Assembly: GCF_022965805.1 (NCBI RefSeq)
Contig: NC_133108.1
Span: 21,543,545-21,607,544 of the forward strand
Length of the DNA stretch: 64,000 nucleotides
DNA from: Primulina eburnea
Taxonomy: Eukaryota > Streptophyta > Magnoliopsida > Lamiales > Gesneriaceae
Direction of reading: 5' to 3'
Of the stretch, positions 1 through 12,392 are shown one piece after another; the stretch's first letter is position 1; every line of letters begins with the position of its first letter. The position numbers and the translations under genes are program-made. The notes under the pieces were generated by a model. It saw only the letters and a program-made list of their open reading frames with translations. It had not been told where the DNA came from and did not search any database.

Positions 1-4
1 TACT

Positions 5-514
5 ATGCTGATGACAGGGAGAATTTTTATATCCGGTTTCGCTACGAAGGCCTTGATAGATTCAGGGGCCACTCACTCATTCATTTCAGAGGTCTTTGCT
101 AATTTCCTCAAAGTTAAGACCATTGGGCTAGATATAGCCTATTCCGTAGTACTGCCGTCTGGCGAGGAGATGGCAGCCACCAGTGTGATCCGAGACATAT
201 ATCTTGAGCTCCATGGCAACCTTGTTTATGCGGATCTGATCGTACTGTCGATGCCAGAGTTTGACATTATACTAGGGATGGATTGGCTACTGCGGAACAG
301 AGTTTTGATTGACTTCCAGCGGAGATCTGTTCTAGTCCGACCGCCTGGAATAACACAGTTCTTATTTGAGCCAGACAGTACTTTCGTCTACCACGTATTA
401 TTCCATATGTTCAGGCTAGGAAGCTCATGCATAGAGGGTGTCGGGCGTTCTAGCAACCTTTGTATCTGTCCCCGAGGCGCCCAGTCAGTCAGCTTCACAT
501 GTTCGGATTGTTAG
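5..514 (+). pseudogene. Element A retroviral-type aspartic protease (frameshifted tail)
   Basis: This frame carries the protease of element A. The active-site motif is DSGATHS near residue 19, followed by the flap/hydrophobic region and the ILGMDWLL motif near residue 91, both typical of Ty3/gypsy proteases that cleave the Gag-Pol polyprotein. Homology with element B holds to about position 378. There A lacks one G present in B (GACAGTACTT against GACAGGTACTT), so the rest of this frame is nonsense and the true continuation lies in the frame that begins at 438. The frame is open at the left edge, and gag lies outside the window. Protein-level recognition is strong; function as a polyprotein is broken. 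Confidence 0.85.
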
Positions 515-3395
515 AGACTTCTTGGAAGTTTTTCCTGAGGACGTCTCTGGTATGCCACCTGAGAGAGAAGTGGAGTTTTCCATCGAGCTTATGCCAGGTA
601 CGGCTCCGATCTCAAAAGCACCGTACCGACTTGCACCGACAGAGATGGCAGAGCTTAAGAAGCAGATTCAGGAACATCTTGACAAGGAGTTCATTCGCCC
701 TAGTTTCTCACCTTGGGGCGCGCCAGTCTTGTTTGTTAAGAAGAAAGATGGCACGATGAGGCTTTGTATTGACTATCGGGAGTTGAACAGGGTTAAAATG
801 AAGAATAAATACCCACTTCCGAGGATTGAGGATCTGTTTGACCAGTTGCAGGGAGCTTCAATTTTCTCCAAGATTGATCTGCGTTCCGGGTATCACCAGT
901 TGAAGGTGAGAGATGCTGATGTTTCAAAGACAGCTTTCAGGACTCGTTATGGTCACTACGAATTCCTTGTTATGTCGTTCGGTTTGACGAATGCACCAGC
1001 GATCTTCATGGATCTCATGAATCGCGTATTTCAGCCGTACCTCGACCAGTTTGTGATAGTGTTCATAGATGACATTCTCGTCTACTCCAAGAGTCGGGAG
1101 GATCACAGCAGGCATCTGACCACAGTGTTGCAGACATTGCAGAAGCACAAATTATTCGCAAAGTTCAGTAAATGCGAATTCTGGTTAGAGAAGGTGGCGT
1201 TCTTATGCCACATTGTATCCAGCAGTGGCATTGAGGTAGACCCAGCGAAAGTTGCAGCAGTCAGAGATTGGGTTGTGCTACAGAATGCATCAGAGATCCG
1301 CAGTTTTCTTGGCTTAGCAGGATATTATCGGAAGTTCATTAAGGGATTCTCTTCGATTGCAGTGCCACTCACAACACTGACAAAGAAGAATGTGAAATTT
1401 GTTTGGAGCGAGGAGTGTCAGAAGAGCTTCGATACTTTGAAGCAAGCTCTTATCTCAGCACCAGTTTTAGCCGTGCCGTCAGGGTCCGGTGAGTTTGTTC
1501 TGTATACCGATGCTTCGAAGCTCGGTCTTGGCGCAGTATTGATGCAGCATGGGAAGGTGATAGCATATGCTTCTAGACAGTTGAAGACTCATGAGAAGAA
1601 CTACCCTACCCATGATCTAGAGTTGGCCGCAGTAGTTTTTGCCTTGAAGATTTGGAGGCATTATCTGTATGGAGAGAAGTGCCAGATCTTTACCGACCAC
1701 AAGAGCCTCAAGTATTTCTTTACGCAGAAGGAGCTGAACATGCGCCAGAGGCGTTGGTTGGAGCTAGTGAAGGATTATGACAGTGACATTAGCTCCCACT
1801 CGGGTAAAGCTAATGTAGTTGCGGATGCATTGAGCAGAAAAGTCGCAGAGATGGTTCATTTGACAGTGTCGAGACCTCTTCAGATTGAGATGCAGAGGTT
1901 TGATCTTCAGACTTATCCTCAAGGTAGAGTTCCCCGTCTATCTACCTTGACCATTCAGTCTTCTCTTCTGGACCGTATTCGCAGTGGTCAGTCATCAGAG
2001 GAGCAGTTAGCAAAGTGGAAGCAGAGGGATGAGGCCAAGGGCAGTGTCTTGTATTCAGTCAGTGATGGTATTGTGAGATACCGAGACAGGATATGGGTTC
2101 CTAGCAGTGATTCTATCCGAGCAGATATCTTATCAGAAGCCCATACGTCATCGTACTCTATTCATCTAGGGAGTACGAAGATGTACAAGGATCTGCAGCT
2201 ACTGTATTGGTGGCCAGGGATGAAGAAGGATATCAGACGATTTGTATCCGAGTGTCTGACTTGCCAGTTAGTGAAGGCCGAGCATCATAGACCAGCAAGT
2301 TTGCTCAAGCCTCTTCCTATTCCTGAGTGGAAGTGGGAGAACGTCACCATGGATTTTGTGACCGGATTTCCGAGGTCAGCCAGAGGATCGAACGCCATCT
2401 GGGTGATTGTTGATCGTCTTACCAAATCAGCGCACTTCTTGCCTATTAAGACGACTTTCACCATGGTTCAGTATGCGGAGTTGTATATCCGAGAGATAGT
2501 CCGACTTCATGGCATTCCAGTATCTATCGTATCTGATAGAGATCCCAGATTTACTTCCTCATTTTGGAAGAGCTTGCATTCGACTATGGGTACGAAGTTG
2601 CTGTTTAGCAAAGCTTTCCATCCGCAGACAGATGGGCAATCAGAGCGAGTCATTCAGATTTTGGAGGATCTTCTCCGTGCTTGCGTCATTGATTTCTCTG
2701 GGAGTTGGGAGTCGAACTTGCCATTGGCAGAGTTCACCTACAACAATAGCTTCCAGGATTCCATTGGTATGGCTCCGTATGAAGCTTTATATGGCCGCAA
2801 GTGTAGATCTCCTGTTCATTGGGATGAAGTAGGAGAGAGAGCAAAGTTGGGTCCAGATATTATTCAGCAGACTGTCGACGTAGTAGCCCGGATCCGTGAG
2901 AGAATGAGGACTGCTCAGAGTCGACAGAAGAGTTATGCAGATCAGAGGAGGAGAGAATTAGAGTTTGCAGTCAGCGACCATGTCTTTGTGAAGGTGGCAC
3001 CTATGAAGGGTGTGATGAGATTTGGGAAGAAAGGGAAGCTCAGTCCGAGATTTATTGGACCATTTGAGATCCTTGACAGAGTGGGGATGCTAGCTTATCG
3101 TGTGGCTCTTCCGCCGAATCTGGCCGGAGTACACAATGTATTTCACGTCTCTATGCTGAGGAAGTATATGGCGAATCCTTCGCATGTGCTGAACTTCGAG
3201 CCGTTGCAGCTTACTCCGAACTTATCTTATGAGGAGAGGCCAGTGCAGATCCTAGACAGGCAGGAGAAGAAGCTTCGGAACAAGCTGGTTAGGCGAGTCA
3301 AAGTCAAATGGCTTAACCATTCTGAGGAGGAAGCTACGTGGGAGTCTGAGTCGGAGATGAGGAGTCGATACCCCGAGTTATTCGGTGAGTTTTAA
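438..3395 (+). CDS. Element A pol: RT, RNase H, integrase, chromodomain
   Basis: This is a long uninterrupted frame of 985 residues. The order is reverse transcriptase (FIDD catalytic motif near residue 210), RNase H (TDAS near 356; DALSRK near 465), integrase with a zinc-binding part (H in [11 protein letters not shown] near 575, CLTC near 606) and catalytic acidic residues in MDF (about 638), SDRDP (about 698) and SER (about 735). A chromodomain follows from about 930 (ERPVQILDR... [16 protein letters not shown]). It is the most intact pol of the A/B/C family here. The ATG at 438 is not a natural start: the protein should be cleaved from a Gag-Pol precursor, and a 1-base deletion near 378 cuts it from the protease. 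RNase H has SSHSGKAN where B has SYHPGKAN. It ends just before the polypurine tract and 3' LTR. Confidence 0.92.
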   Translation: MSGVLATFVSVPEAPSQSASHVRIVRDFLEVFPEDVSGMPPEREVEFSIELMPGTAPISKAPYRLAPTEMAELKKQIQEHLDKEFIRPSFSPWGAPVLFVKKKDGTMRLCIDYRELNRVKMKNKYPLPRIEDLFDQLQGASIFSKIDLRSGYHQLKVRDADVSKTAFRTRYGHYEFLVMSFGLTNAPAIFMDLMNRVFQPYLDQFVIVFIDDILVYSKSREDHSRHLTTVLQTLQKHKLFAKFSKCEFWLEKVAFLCHIVSSSGIEVDPAKVAAVRDWVVLQNASEIRSFLGLAGYYRKFIKGFSSIAVPLTTLTKKNVKFVWSEECQKSFDTLKQALISAPVLAVPSGSGEFVLYTDASKLGLGAVLMQHGKVIAYASRQLKTHEKNYPTHDLELAAVVFALKIWRHYLYGEKCQIFTDHKSLKYFFTQKELNMRQRRWLELVKDYDSDISSHSGKANVVADALSRKVAEMVHLTVSRPLQIEMQRFDLQTYPQGRVPRLSTLTIQSSLLDRIRSGQSSEEQLAKWKQRDEAKGSVLYSVSDGIVRYRDRIWVPSSDSIRADILSEAHTSSYSIHLGSTKMYKDLQLLYWWPGMKKDIRRFVSECLTCQLVKAEHHRPASLLKPLPIPEWKWENVTMDFVTGFPRSARGSNAIWVIVDRLTKSAHFLPIKTTFTMVQYAELYIREIVRLHGIPVSIVSDRDPRFTSSFWKSLHSTMGTKLLFSKAFHPQTDGQSERVIQILEDLLRACVIDFSGSWESNLPLAEFTYNNSFQDSIGMAPYEALYGRKCRSPVHWDEVGERAKLGPDIIQQTVDVVARIRERMRTAQSRQKSYADQRRRELEFAVSDHVFVKVAPMKGVMRFGKKGKLSPRFIGPFEILDRVGMLAYRVALPPNLAGVHNVFHVSMLRKYMANPSHVLNFEPLQLTPNLSYEERPVQILDRQEKKLRNKLVRRVKVKWLNHSEEEATWESESEMRSRYPELFGEF

Positions 3396-3416
3396 TTTCG
3401 ATGACGAAATTTTTTT

Positions 3417-3430
3417 CAGGGGGGAAGGAT
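3417..3430 (+). other. Element A polypurine tract
   Basis: A purine-rich run (CAGGGGGGAAGGAT) lies directly before the TG start of the 3' LTR, the expected primer site for plus-strand DNA synthesis. Element B has the matching tract at 15994-16008. Confidence 0.75.
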
Positions 3431-6400
3431 TGTAGAATCCGTAACTTAGACTACGTATAAGCCATGCATAATTCTAGTATTTTAAATGATTTTTTTGCAT
3501 GAGTATTTGAAGTTAATTATTTTATTATTTCATGCAGTAGTTTGATTTTTATCATTTCAGTTATTTCAGTGAGGCCGGACTGGAGTTGGAGTTGTGAGAT
3601 AGAATTTAAGATTCGAGACACATTTCCAGGATTTATTTTAGCTAACAAGTTAGTTCATTTAAGTTAGAAAGGAAGTTTAAGGAATTATTTAAATTACTTG
3701 AGGTGAATAGGAAATAAGTTCATTTAAGTTCCAATAATCAAGGGATTAATTCACTAAATTAATTAAAGGATTAGTGAGGCTTTTAAGGGTTATAAATTTA
3801 CTAGTTAGAAAATAAATTCCCTTCTTTAAGAAGTAAAATTTCGGCCACCCCTTTTTGTATCTAGACTTTTCCATGCCAACTCATCACCCTTTTGACCCAT
3901 TCTTTTTGGCATGTTAACATGCTAATCTTTCTTTTATTATTAGTCCACCTTAATTAATTAATTAATGAGCTTATATTAGTCTAGATTAGCAAGGATTTTC
4001 GGCCATCACCTTTCTAGATCCATCCAAGAAGACTTGATATCAAACAACAATTCAAAATTCAAATTGAGGGAGACTTGGTCTTGATTTGGCCCTTATATTT
4101 TGCACCATTCTCCTCCACACTTTTAACCACTATTATCCCCCCTCCACCACCGAAATTCAGAGTGTTTTGAGAAGGAAAAATCGTGGCTAGCACTAGAGAA
4201 AAGAAGAGAGAAAATCGAGCAAGCTAGGTAGAATAGAAAGCGCTCCACCTTCTCCCTGCCGGATCGTCTTGTTCTTTTCGTTTTTCTTTCAAACGAAACC
4301 AGGCATGCATATATTCTTCCTTGACTCTTCAATCAAGTCCTAATATCACTTATTTTCATTATATGATCATGTTTTAATGAGCAAGAACCGAATACATCAG
4401 AATTTTTAGAAAACATCACATGCAGAATTTTTGACTTCTTGATGCTTTTCACGGTTTTCGCTTGTTGTGATGTTTCAGGTGAATGGCTCGACCCCAGGCT
4501 CCCAAGGCGACATCTAGACATGTTCTAGCTTGGATTAGGATCAATTTAGTCCATTATTTCAGTCCCCATGATTGCTGGAATTCGATAATGACAGCAGCTT
4601 TCCATCGGTGCCATTTTGTGTCTCACAATTTCGGTTTTGCTGTCATGAGGGATAGATCTGATCATGGCTGCCCCAAGGCCTATAGCCATGGTTGGATCAC
4701 TTCCCTAGCATGTCTATGACGTGACTAAGTTGCCCTTATGGTGGCTTGGTCCATGGCTAATCGGTTTTTAAATAAAACGTTAGAACAGCCCCTCCCCCAC
4801 ATTCGGCTTCTTCATTGGTACAACATACGCGTTTCAGTTTTGGTTGGTTTGGTGTGGATCTTGGTTGGCCTATGGCCCTTAGCCACGGTTCATACCATAC
4901 CCCAAGATGTCTAGGTCGTGCCATGGTCAATCAAATGGCCACTGGAACGACACGAGACAGCAAGCATAGCACAACACCCCTCACGCGCGCAAAGGTGTTC
5001 TCGGGTGAATCTTTTCGGTTGGTTGCTAGAATGGTGAGGATTGTGGCTAGCCTAGGGCCCCTAGAAATGGTTCAAATCATTCCTTGGGATGTTGGTAAGA
5101 GGTTTTGGTCGGTGGTTCAAGCCCCAATGGCAATTAGCCTCGCAAACGACGCAAGCAAACCAAGCACAGTTGCTGTATTTTTGGGAGAGCAACTTGCTGT
5201 GTCGGTTCGGTGGCTCGTTCGAGTTCTCGGTTGGCTTTTAGCCTATGGCCTTGGACTGGACAGTGCCTCATTGAGTTAGGAAGGTCATGTTTTCGACCGT
5301 TTGTCATTCAGATCACTTTTGAGGTCGTACGAGAATTTACGGTGCGATGTGTCAAATTAACTCTCGAAAGAGCGTTTTCATGTTTTGGCCTCCATTCACC
5401 TAGATTTCGGCCCTCACCATTTTAGGAGCATTATTTTATCATTTTAGGCGTATTTTAATCATGACTACATGACGGTTCAGTGTTGGTTCGGGTTGGTTCG
5501 GAGTCATGATTAAATACGAAGTCGGTAGGCGTAATTGTCACATTTTAGAATGTTATTGCATAGTTTGGTCCCATAAATCTATTGCATATTTTTCATGACA
5601 TATTTAGGTTGCAGCGAGCCTGGGAGCGATCCAATCCAAGCAGTAAATTATTTCAGGATATTTAATTGTGCCATTTAATTATATTACGTGCATAAATATA
5701 TAAAATGTTTATTTTTGAGATTATGCGATATTTCTTGTGGCCATTACACTATCATGGGATTATTGCTAAATCCGGTCGCCAGTTACCGGTCAGTTGAGTT
5801 TATTTCACCCAGTATACTGTGGCTACAGTCTGATCAGACGTTTACTATTTTATCCGGTCGCCAGTTACTGGTCATGGGAGCATTTTATTATCCGGTCGTC
5901 AGTTACTGGTCAGTTTCAGTGCAGGGGCCACTTGCGTATACCATAATCTCACCAGGAAAATTATTACAGGCTATTTCAGTACAGGGTTCCAAGGAGCAAA
6001 CATTTTTACCATGATATTTTCAGTTCAGTTATGCACGTATTATAATTAATCATGACACGACACTTTTTCGATATGCCTCATGACATGACATTTTATTCCA
6101 TGAAATTTTACTATAGTATTTACTCGTTATTTACGATATATGCATGTTGAGTCTTTAGACTCACTAGACTTGATTGTTGTAGGTTCTGATGATGTCGGGG
6201 CCGAGGGCGGGGACCAGTGAGCAGGCTCGAGTTGGCAGTAGTAGGACCCAAGGACCTCAGTTCAGCATTTATTTTTAATTGATGGCTCAAACATTTTAAT
6301 TATTGTTGGAAAAACTTTTTACTGTTATTTCAAAAATGTTAATTCTTCCGCTGCCACATTGAACATTAAACTTTATTTATAAGTTCATTTATGAAGGAGG

Positions 6401-6475
6401 CAATTTTAATTATTTAAAAAGAAAAATTTCAATTTTTCCTCAAATTTTCCAAGTAAGGATATTTAGGCCTTTACA
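3431..6475 (+). repeat. Element A 3' LTR (about 3.05 kb)
   Basis: The LTR starts TGTAGAATCCGTAACTTAG and ends GGCCTTTACA. It aligns along its length with the two LTRs of B and with LTR C. It has no coding content; open frames inside it (for example 4815-5279) are chance. It holds degenerate repeats of roughly 185 bp around GGCCTATGGCC motifs (about 4640-5290), three CCGGT-8 nt-ACCGG-type inverted repeats (5772-5905), and the conserved box with TTTAGACTCACTAGACTTGA near 6155. This long LTR fits the Tekay/Del clade. Confidence 0.9.
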
Positions 6476-8040
6476 CTAATATTTTTAATTATTGAGCAAC
6501 CTTAATTAATTAACTAATAAGCATTATCCTAGTCTAGATAGCATGAGGAATTCGGTCACCACATTCTAGATTCATCCAATAATCATTTGTTAGCAAACCA
6601 ATTCAAAATTCAAAAAGGTGGAGACTTGGTCTTGATTTTTTCCCTATATTTTTGCACACATCTCCCTCACTCCCTTAACCAATATTTCTCCTCTCCATCA
6701 CCGAAATCCATAGCCATTTCAGTGTTAAAAATTGTGAGAATTCAGTGAGAGTAAGGAGAGAAAAATCGAGAGCAAGGTAGCAAGAAAAGAAAGCGCTCAA
6801 CCTCCTCCGTGCCGTATCGTCTCATTCTTTCGTTTTCATTCAAACGAAACCAGGCATGCATATATTCTTCCTTGACTCTTCAATCAAGTCCTACTATCAT
6901 TATTTTTATGTTTCATGATCATCATTTCATGCAAAAACCGAAACATAGCAAGAAATTTTCAGAAAAATCACACATTCAGATTTCGACTTTCATGATGCTC
7001 TTCACGGGTTCTCTTGTTTTGATGTTTCATGTGGATGGTTCGTCTCCAGGCTCACTAGGCTACATCTAGACACATAATAGGGTGTGTCAAGACCATGTTG
7101 GTCCATTCAAACAAGCCCCATGCATGATAGAATTCGAATTTGACAGCAACTCTTCAATCTTGTCCATTTGAGTTTTCGAAAAATCTGTTGTGTGCTGTCA
7201 AGGGGATGGATCTGATCTGGGCTTCCACAAGGCATATAGCCATGGTTAGATCACTTCCCTAGCATGTCTAAGACATGACAAAGTCGCCCTTTTGGTGGCT
7301 TGGTCCATGGTGAATCGGTTTTTACAAAATAACTCAAGAACATCCCCTTCCCCATTTCGGGCTCTTCATTTGTACAGCATGTGTGTTTCGAATTTTTGTG
7401 GATTGGTGTGGATATTGGTTGGCCTATGGCCCTTAGCCACGGTTCATACCATACACCAAGATGTCTAATTGTGCCATGGTCAACCAAATGGCCACTGGAA
7501 AGGTCCATGATAGCAAACGAAGCAAAACTCCCCAAGCGCGCAGATTACGTTTTCGGCTAGGAGTGTGGTCTTGTTTCTGGTGTGGTTCGGATTGTGGCTG
7601 GCCTAGGGCCCTTAGCCATGGTTCAAACCATTCCTTAGGATGTTGGTAAGAGTCTCTGATCGTTGGTTCAAGCCCCAATGGCCGGTAGTATCGAAAACGA
7701 CACAATAAAAGCAAATGTGCAGCTGCTGTAATTTTGACAGCAAGCGTGCTGTTGTTCTCAGGCTTCGTTTGAGTTCTTGGTTGGCTTTTAGCCTATGGCC
7801 TTAGACTGGACAGTTCCTCATCGAGTTTGGAAGGTCATGTTTTTGGCCGTTTGTGATTCAGATCATTTTTGAGGTCGTACGAAAATTTACGGTGCGATGT
7901 GCCAAATTGACTCTCGAAAGAGCGTTTCATGTTTTGGCCTCCATTCACCTAGATTTCGACCCTCACCATTTTAGGAGCATAATCTCATCATTTTAAGTGT
8001 ATTATAATCATGACTATATGATGTTTCAGTGTTGGTTCGT
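6476..8040 (+). repeat. LTR C, middle portion (between insertions A and B)
   Basis: This stretch has no gene. It is the interior of an A/B-family LTR lacking its own left end: the first bases match A's LTR about 490 bp in (the AATTAATTAA, TAGTCTAGAT, ATTCTAGAT(C/T)CATCCA region). It runs to the insertion point of B, and the same LTR resumes at 19029. The approximately 490-bp start of C must lie left of the window, on the far side of element A. Confidence 0.87.
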
Positions 8041-11000
8041 TGTAGAACCCGTAAATCAGTCTACGTATAAGCCATGCATAATTCTAGATTTTTTAAATTT
8101 AATTGACTTCATTGCATGATTATTTTAATGCATTTCTTTGAAGTTAATTATTTTATTATTTCGTTTCAGTAGTTTGATTTTCAGTTATTTCAGTGAGGCC
8201 GGACTGGAGTTGGAGTTTTGAGATAGAATTTAAGATTTGAGAAATAATTCCAGAAGTCGATTTATCTAGCAAGTAAGTTCGTTTAAGTTAAAGAGGTTTG
8301 AGGATGCATTTAAGTTGCTTGAGGTGATTAAGAAATAAGCTCATTTAAGTTGCATAATTAATGGTTTTATTCACTAAATTATTTAAGGGATTAGTGAGGC
8401 TTTTAAGAGTTATTAATTTAGTAATTAAACATCACTCCCCATTCATTTTTAGAAGTGAATTTCGGCCCCTAAGTTGATAGCCAATCCCTTGCCAACTCAT
8501 CACCGTTTTGACCCATTCTTGGTTGAATTAGCATAATGATCTTTTTATTCTTGGTCCACCTTAATTAAGCAAATATTTAGCATTATCCTAGTCTAATAAA
8601 CTCAAGATTTCAGCCACTACATTCTAGAAGCACCCAAGTGATCATTTGATAGCAAACTAGAATTAAAATTCAAAATTTAAATGCATGGAGATTTGGTCTT
8701 GGATCTTCCCCATTTTGTGCACCCTTCTCCTCACCTTCTTAACCACTTATTTCCCCCTCCATTATTTCGAAATTTTGAGTGTATCCAGTAGGAAAAAACG
8801 TGAGCCTTAGCTAGAGGAAAAGAGAGAAAAATCGAGAGCCAAGGGAATCAAGAGAAAGCGCTCCACCTCCTCCGTGCCGCGTCGTCGTCGTTTCGTTCTT
8901 TTCCTTTCGAAACGAAACCAGGCATGTCTAGATTTCTTTCAAACCTCAATCAAGTCATATACTGAATTTTTAATATCACATGTGCATGATTTTTTTATCA
9001 TGAAAACCGAAATATGCATAGTATATTCTTAAAACATTCTGCACAGATTTTTCGAGTGCTTTAATGCTTCACGATTTGGTATGTTTGTTCGATTTCAGGG
9101 ATGGCTCGTCCCAGGGACTCGAGGCTGCATATGGACATGTACTAGGACATGTTAGGGCCATGTTAGAACGTTTGTTTCAGTCCCATGCTTGCTGGAAAAA
9201 CCGAAATGACAGCAAGCCCCATAGGTGCAGAAAATGGTGTTCGAAAATTTCAGTTTCCTGTCATGAGGGTTTAATCTGATTTTGGCTGCCCTAAGGGCTC
9301 TTAGCCATGGTTAGATCACTCCCCTAGCATGTCTAAGACGTGACTAAGTCGCCCTTTTGGTGGCTTGTTCCATGGTGCATCGGTTTTAATCAAATCAACA
9401 AGAACAGCCCCTTCCCCCATTCGGCTTCTTCATTGGTTCAGCATATGGTTTCGGTTTTTGGTTGCTTGGTATGGATCTTGGTTGGCCTATGGCCCATATC
9501 CACGGTTCATACCAAGCCCCTATATGTCTAGATCGTGCCATGGTCAATCAAATAGCCACTGGAACGACCCAAGACATCGATCTAAGCAAAACACTACACA
9601 CGCATGCACGTTGGTTCTCGGTTGGAGTTTCGGTTGAGTTATGGTGTGATGCGGATTGTGGTGGGCCTAGGGCCCTTAGCCATGGTTCAAATCACTCCTT
9701 GGGATGTTGGTAAGAGTCTCTGATCGGTGGTTCACGCCCCCAATGGCCGGTAGTCTCGAAAACAATACAAGTTACGCGATGGTACAGCTGCTGGAATTTA
9801 CAGCAAGTTGCTGTGTCGGTTCGGAGGCTCGTTCGAGTTCTCGGTTGGCTTTTAGCCTATGGCCTTGGGCTGAACAGTGCCCCTTTGAGTTGGGAAGGTC
9901 ATGTTTTTTACCGTTCGTGATTCGGATCATTGTTGAGGTCGTACGAGAATTTACGGTGCGATGTGCCAAATTGACTCTCGAAAGAGCGTTTCATGTTTTG
10001 GCCTCCATTTCACCTAGATTTCGACCCTAATCATTTTAGGAGCATTATTTCAGTATTTTAAGTGTATTTTAATCATGAATAAACGACGGTTCAGTGTTGG
10101 TTCAGGGTTGACTCGGAGTCATGGTTAAATACGAAGTCATTAGGCGTCATAGTCGCATTTTTTTAACTTAAATTGCATAGTTGGTAGAGTTTAATCTATT
10201 GCATATTTTTCACGACATATTTAGGTTGCAGCGAGCCTGGGGACGATCCAATCCAATCCAGTTGGTAAAATTACAGGATTTTTCATTATGCCAGTTAATT
10301 ATATTACGTGCATGAAAATAGAAAATGATTATTTTTGAGATTTATGCGATATGGCTTGTGGTTCATTCACTATGTGGGAGTATTATTTTATACGGTCGCC
10401 AGTGACCGCTCAGTTCCGTTTGGTACCACCCGGTCGCCAGTGACCGGCCAGCTCAGTTCAGTTTCAGACTCCTCGGTAGCCAGTTACCGATCAGTTCAGC
10501 TTAGTGCAGGGGCCACAGGCGTAGACCATAATCTCAACAGAAAAATTTTACAAGTTATTTCAGTACAGGGCTCCAAGGAGCAAACATTTTTACTGTGATT
10601 ATCAGTTCAGTTATGCACGTATTATAATTGCCCAGTACAGATTATTTTCAGCATGCCTCATGACATGATATTTTATCCCATGCACACTTTACTTCAGTTT
10701 TTACTCGTTATCTACGATATTTGCATGCTGAGTCTTTAGGCTCACTAGACTTGATTGTTGTAGGTACTGATGAGGCCAGGGCCGAGGGCGGGGACCAGTG
10801 AGCCAGCTTGGGTCGGCAGTAGTGGCACCCGAGGACCTCAGTGCAGCAGTTGTTATTTTATTCCGCAAACAATTTTTATCAGTCGTTGGATATTTTTTTT
10901 TAAATTATCATTGTTGGCAAAATTTATTTTCTTCCGCTGTTATGTTTTAAACATTGAACTTGATTCATCAGTTGATTTTATGGATGAGGCACTCCATTTA

Positions 11001-11064
11001 TTTTAAAAGAAAAATTTTTAATTTTCCGCAAATTTTTCAAGCAAGGATTTTTCGTGCCTTTACA
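8041..11064 (+). repeat. Element B 5' LTR (3024 bp)
   Basis: Starts TGTAGAACCCGTAAATCAG and ends GCCTTTACA, followed by a primer binding site. It matches the 3' LTR at 16009 almost base for base. It contains inverted repeats of the CCGGT-8 nt-ACCGG class at about 10392-10490, including a copy TCGGT...ACCGA in which both arms changed together. The promoter was not pinpointed. Confidence 0.93.
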
Positions 11065-11066
11065 GT

Positions 11067-11080
11067 TGGTATCAGAGTGG
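11067..11080 (+). other. Element B primer binding site (tRNA-iMet type)
   Basis: TGGTATCAGAGTGG lies two bases after the LTR end. It matches the plant initiator-Met tRNA 3' end (TGGTATCAGAGC...) used by chromoviruses to prime minus-strand synthesis, apart from T for C at position 12. Confidence 0.85.
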
Positions 11081-11302
11081 TGGTTCTGTATAGGGTTACA
11101 CTACTACTGACCGCGAGAAGCTCACGAAGCCACGTCTTCGGTCTGTAAGTTTTACAGTTCAGCATTTTATTTAAAGCATGAATTATTTTGCCAGCATGCT
11201 TCCATGAAATAATTTCGACCAGTTTTTCAGTATTTCAGTGTTCATTTCAAATAAATTATGGAATTATGCATGTTAGTTACGTATGGGTTATGTTGGAAGA
11301 GT

Positions 11303-12392
11303 ATGCCCCCTAGACGCCAAGTAGGAAGTCCGAGAGGTGGTGGCGAGCACCGTCGCGAGGACGATGACGATCAGAGACAAGAGAGGCAGACACCTCCTCC
11401 TCCTCCTCGACCTCCACCTCCACCCCCACCTGACATGAATGCCCAGATGCTAGCTGGGATGACGCAGTTCTTCGCACAGTTTGCAGGGAACAATGCCGCA
11501 GCTGCAGCCAGGCCGACAGGGCCCGAGGCTGTTTATGAGAGGTTTATGAAGATGCGTCCGAAAGAGTTTTCTGGGACGTCTGACCCCATGATTGCTGAGG
11601 GATGGATCAAATCCCTCGAGGACATCTTCGAGTTTATGGTGCTGGGAGACGCAGACCGAGTCCGTTGTGCCACCTATCTGTTCACTGGAGACGCCCGCTT
11701 ATGGTGGGAAGGAGCGTCGGTAGCCTTGACCTTGGCTACACTTTCATGGACACGCTTCACGGAGGTTTTCTACTCCAAGTATTTTGCGGTGGAAGTTCGC
11801 ACCAGGTTAACCACCGAGTTTATGAGTCTGAGGCAAGGAGATATGACGGTTATGGAGTTCATCCGTAAGTTCGAGAGGGGCTGCCACTTTGTGCCCTTGA
11901 TAGCAAATGATGCCAGAGCTAAGTTGATGCATTTCCTGGTGGGCCTACGGCCGATCTTGCGCCGGGATGTTAGGGTGTCTGACCCTGCTACTTATGAGAT
12001 TGCGGTCTCCAAAGCCCTAGCCGCAGAGCAGGATCTGCGGGATATCGAGAGGGATCGCCAGGGCAAGCGCCCAGCCCAGGTACCACACCACCCTCCTCCT
12101 CATCAGCATCAACAGCAAAACAAGAGGCCATTTCATGGGCCGCCTAGAATCAGAGGCCAGCAGCCGCAGCAGCAGCAGGGGCATCCAGCCCCGAGGACTT
12201 TTGAGCACCCAGTCTGTCCCAGGTGCTAACGCCGCCATCCTGGAGCGTGTATGGCTGGCTCAAGAAAGTGTTTTAAGTGTGGCAGTCCAGACCACGTGTT
12301 GCTGCAGTGCCCTCAGAGACATCTGCCTACTCAAGGCAGAGTTTTTGCTCTCCATGCAGTGGAAACAAACCCGGAGACTATGTTGTTGACAG
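11303..12392 (+). pseudogene. Element B gag with internal stop
   Basis: Gag forms the RNA-packaging particle. The chosen start is the ATG at 11303 (MPPRRQVGS), because the same MPPRR start occurs in element H; an upstream in-frame ATG at 11258 adds residues that look non-coding. After a charged, proline-rich leader comes the retrotransposon gag domain (around ARLWWEGAS, LTTEFMSLRQGDMTVMEF), then a Gln/Pro-rich linker. A TAA at 12227-12229 interrupts the frame, which then continues unchanged through a CCHC zinc knuckle (C-x2-C-x4-H-x4-C, 12269-12310) to 12392, where an intron-like block starts. Confidence 0.88.

Larger units (their letters stand above)
1..6475 (+). mobile_element. Element A: Tekay-like Ty3/gypsy chromovirus, 3' part
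   Basis: The window opens inside this element, at the gag/protease junction, and contains protease, pol and the complete 3' LTR. Its 5' LTR and gag lie left of the window. A is inserted in LTR C: bases right of 6475 align with the LTR interior around 3921 onward, so A landed about 490 bp into C. The right TSD copy should be CTAAT (6476-6480); the left copy is not visible. A, B and C are the same family, so this is insertion of a family into its own LTR. Confidence 0.88.

Noticed and set aside
4815..5279. A 154-codon open frame in the A LTR
   Set aside because: It lies in the U3-like repeats of a non-coding LTR and the homologous places in B and C are not kept as the same frame. Composition is repeat-derived.
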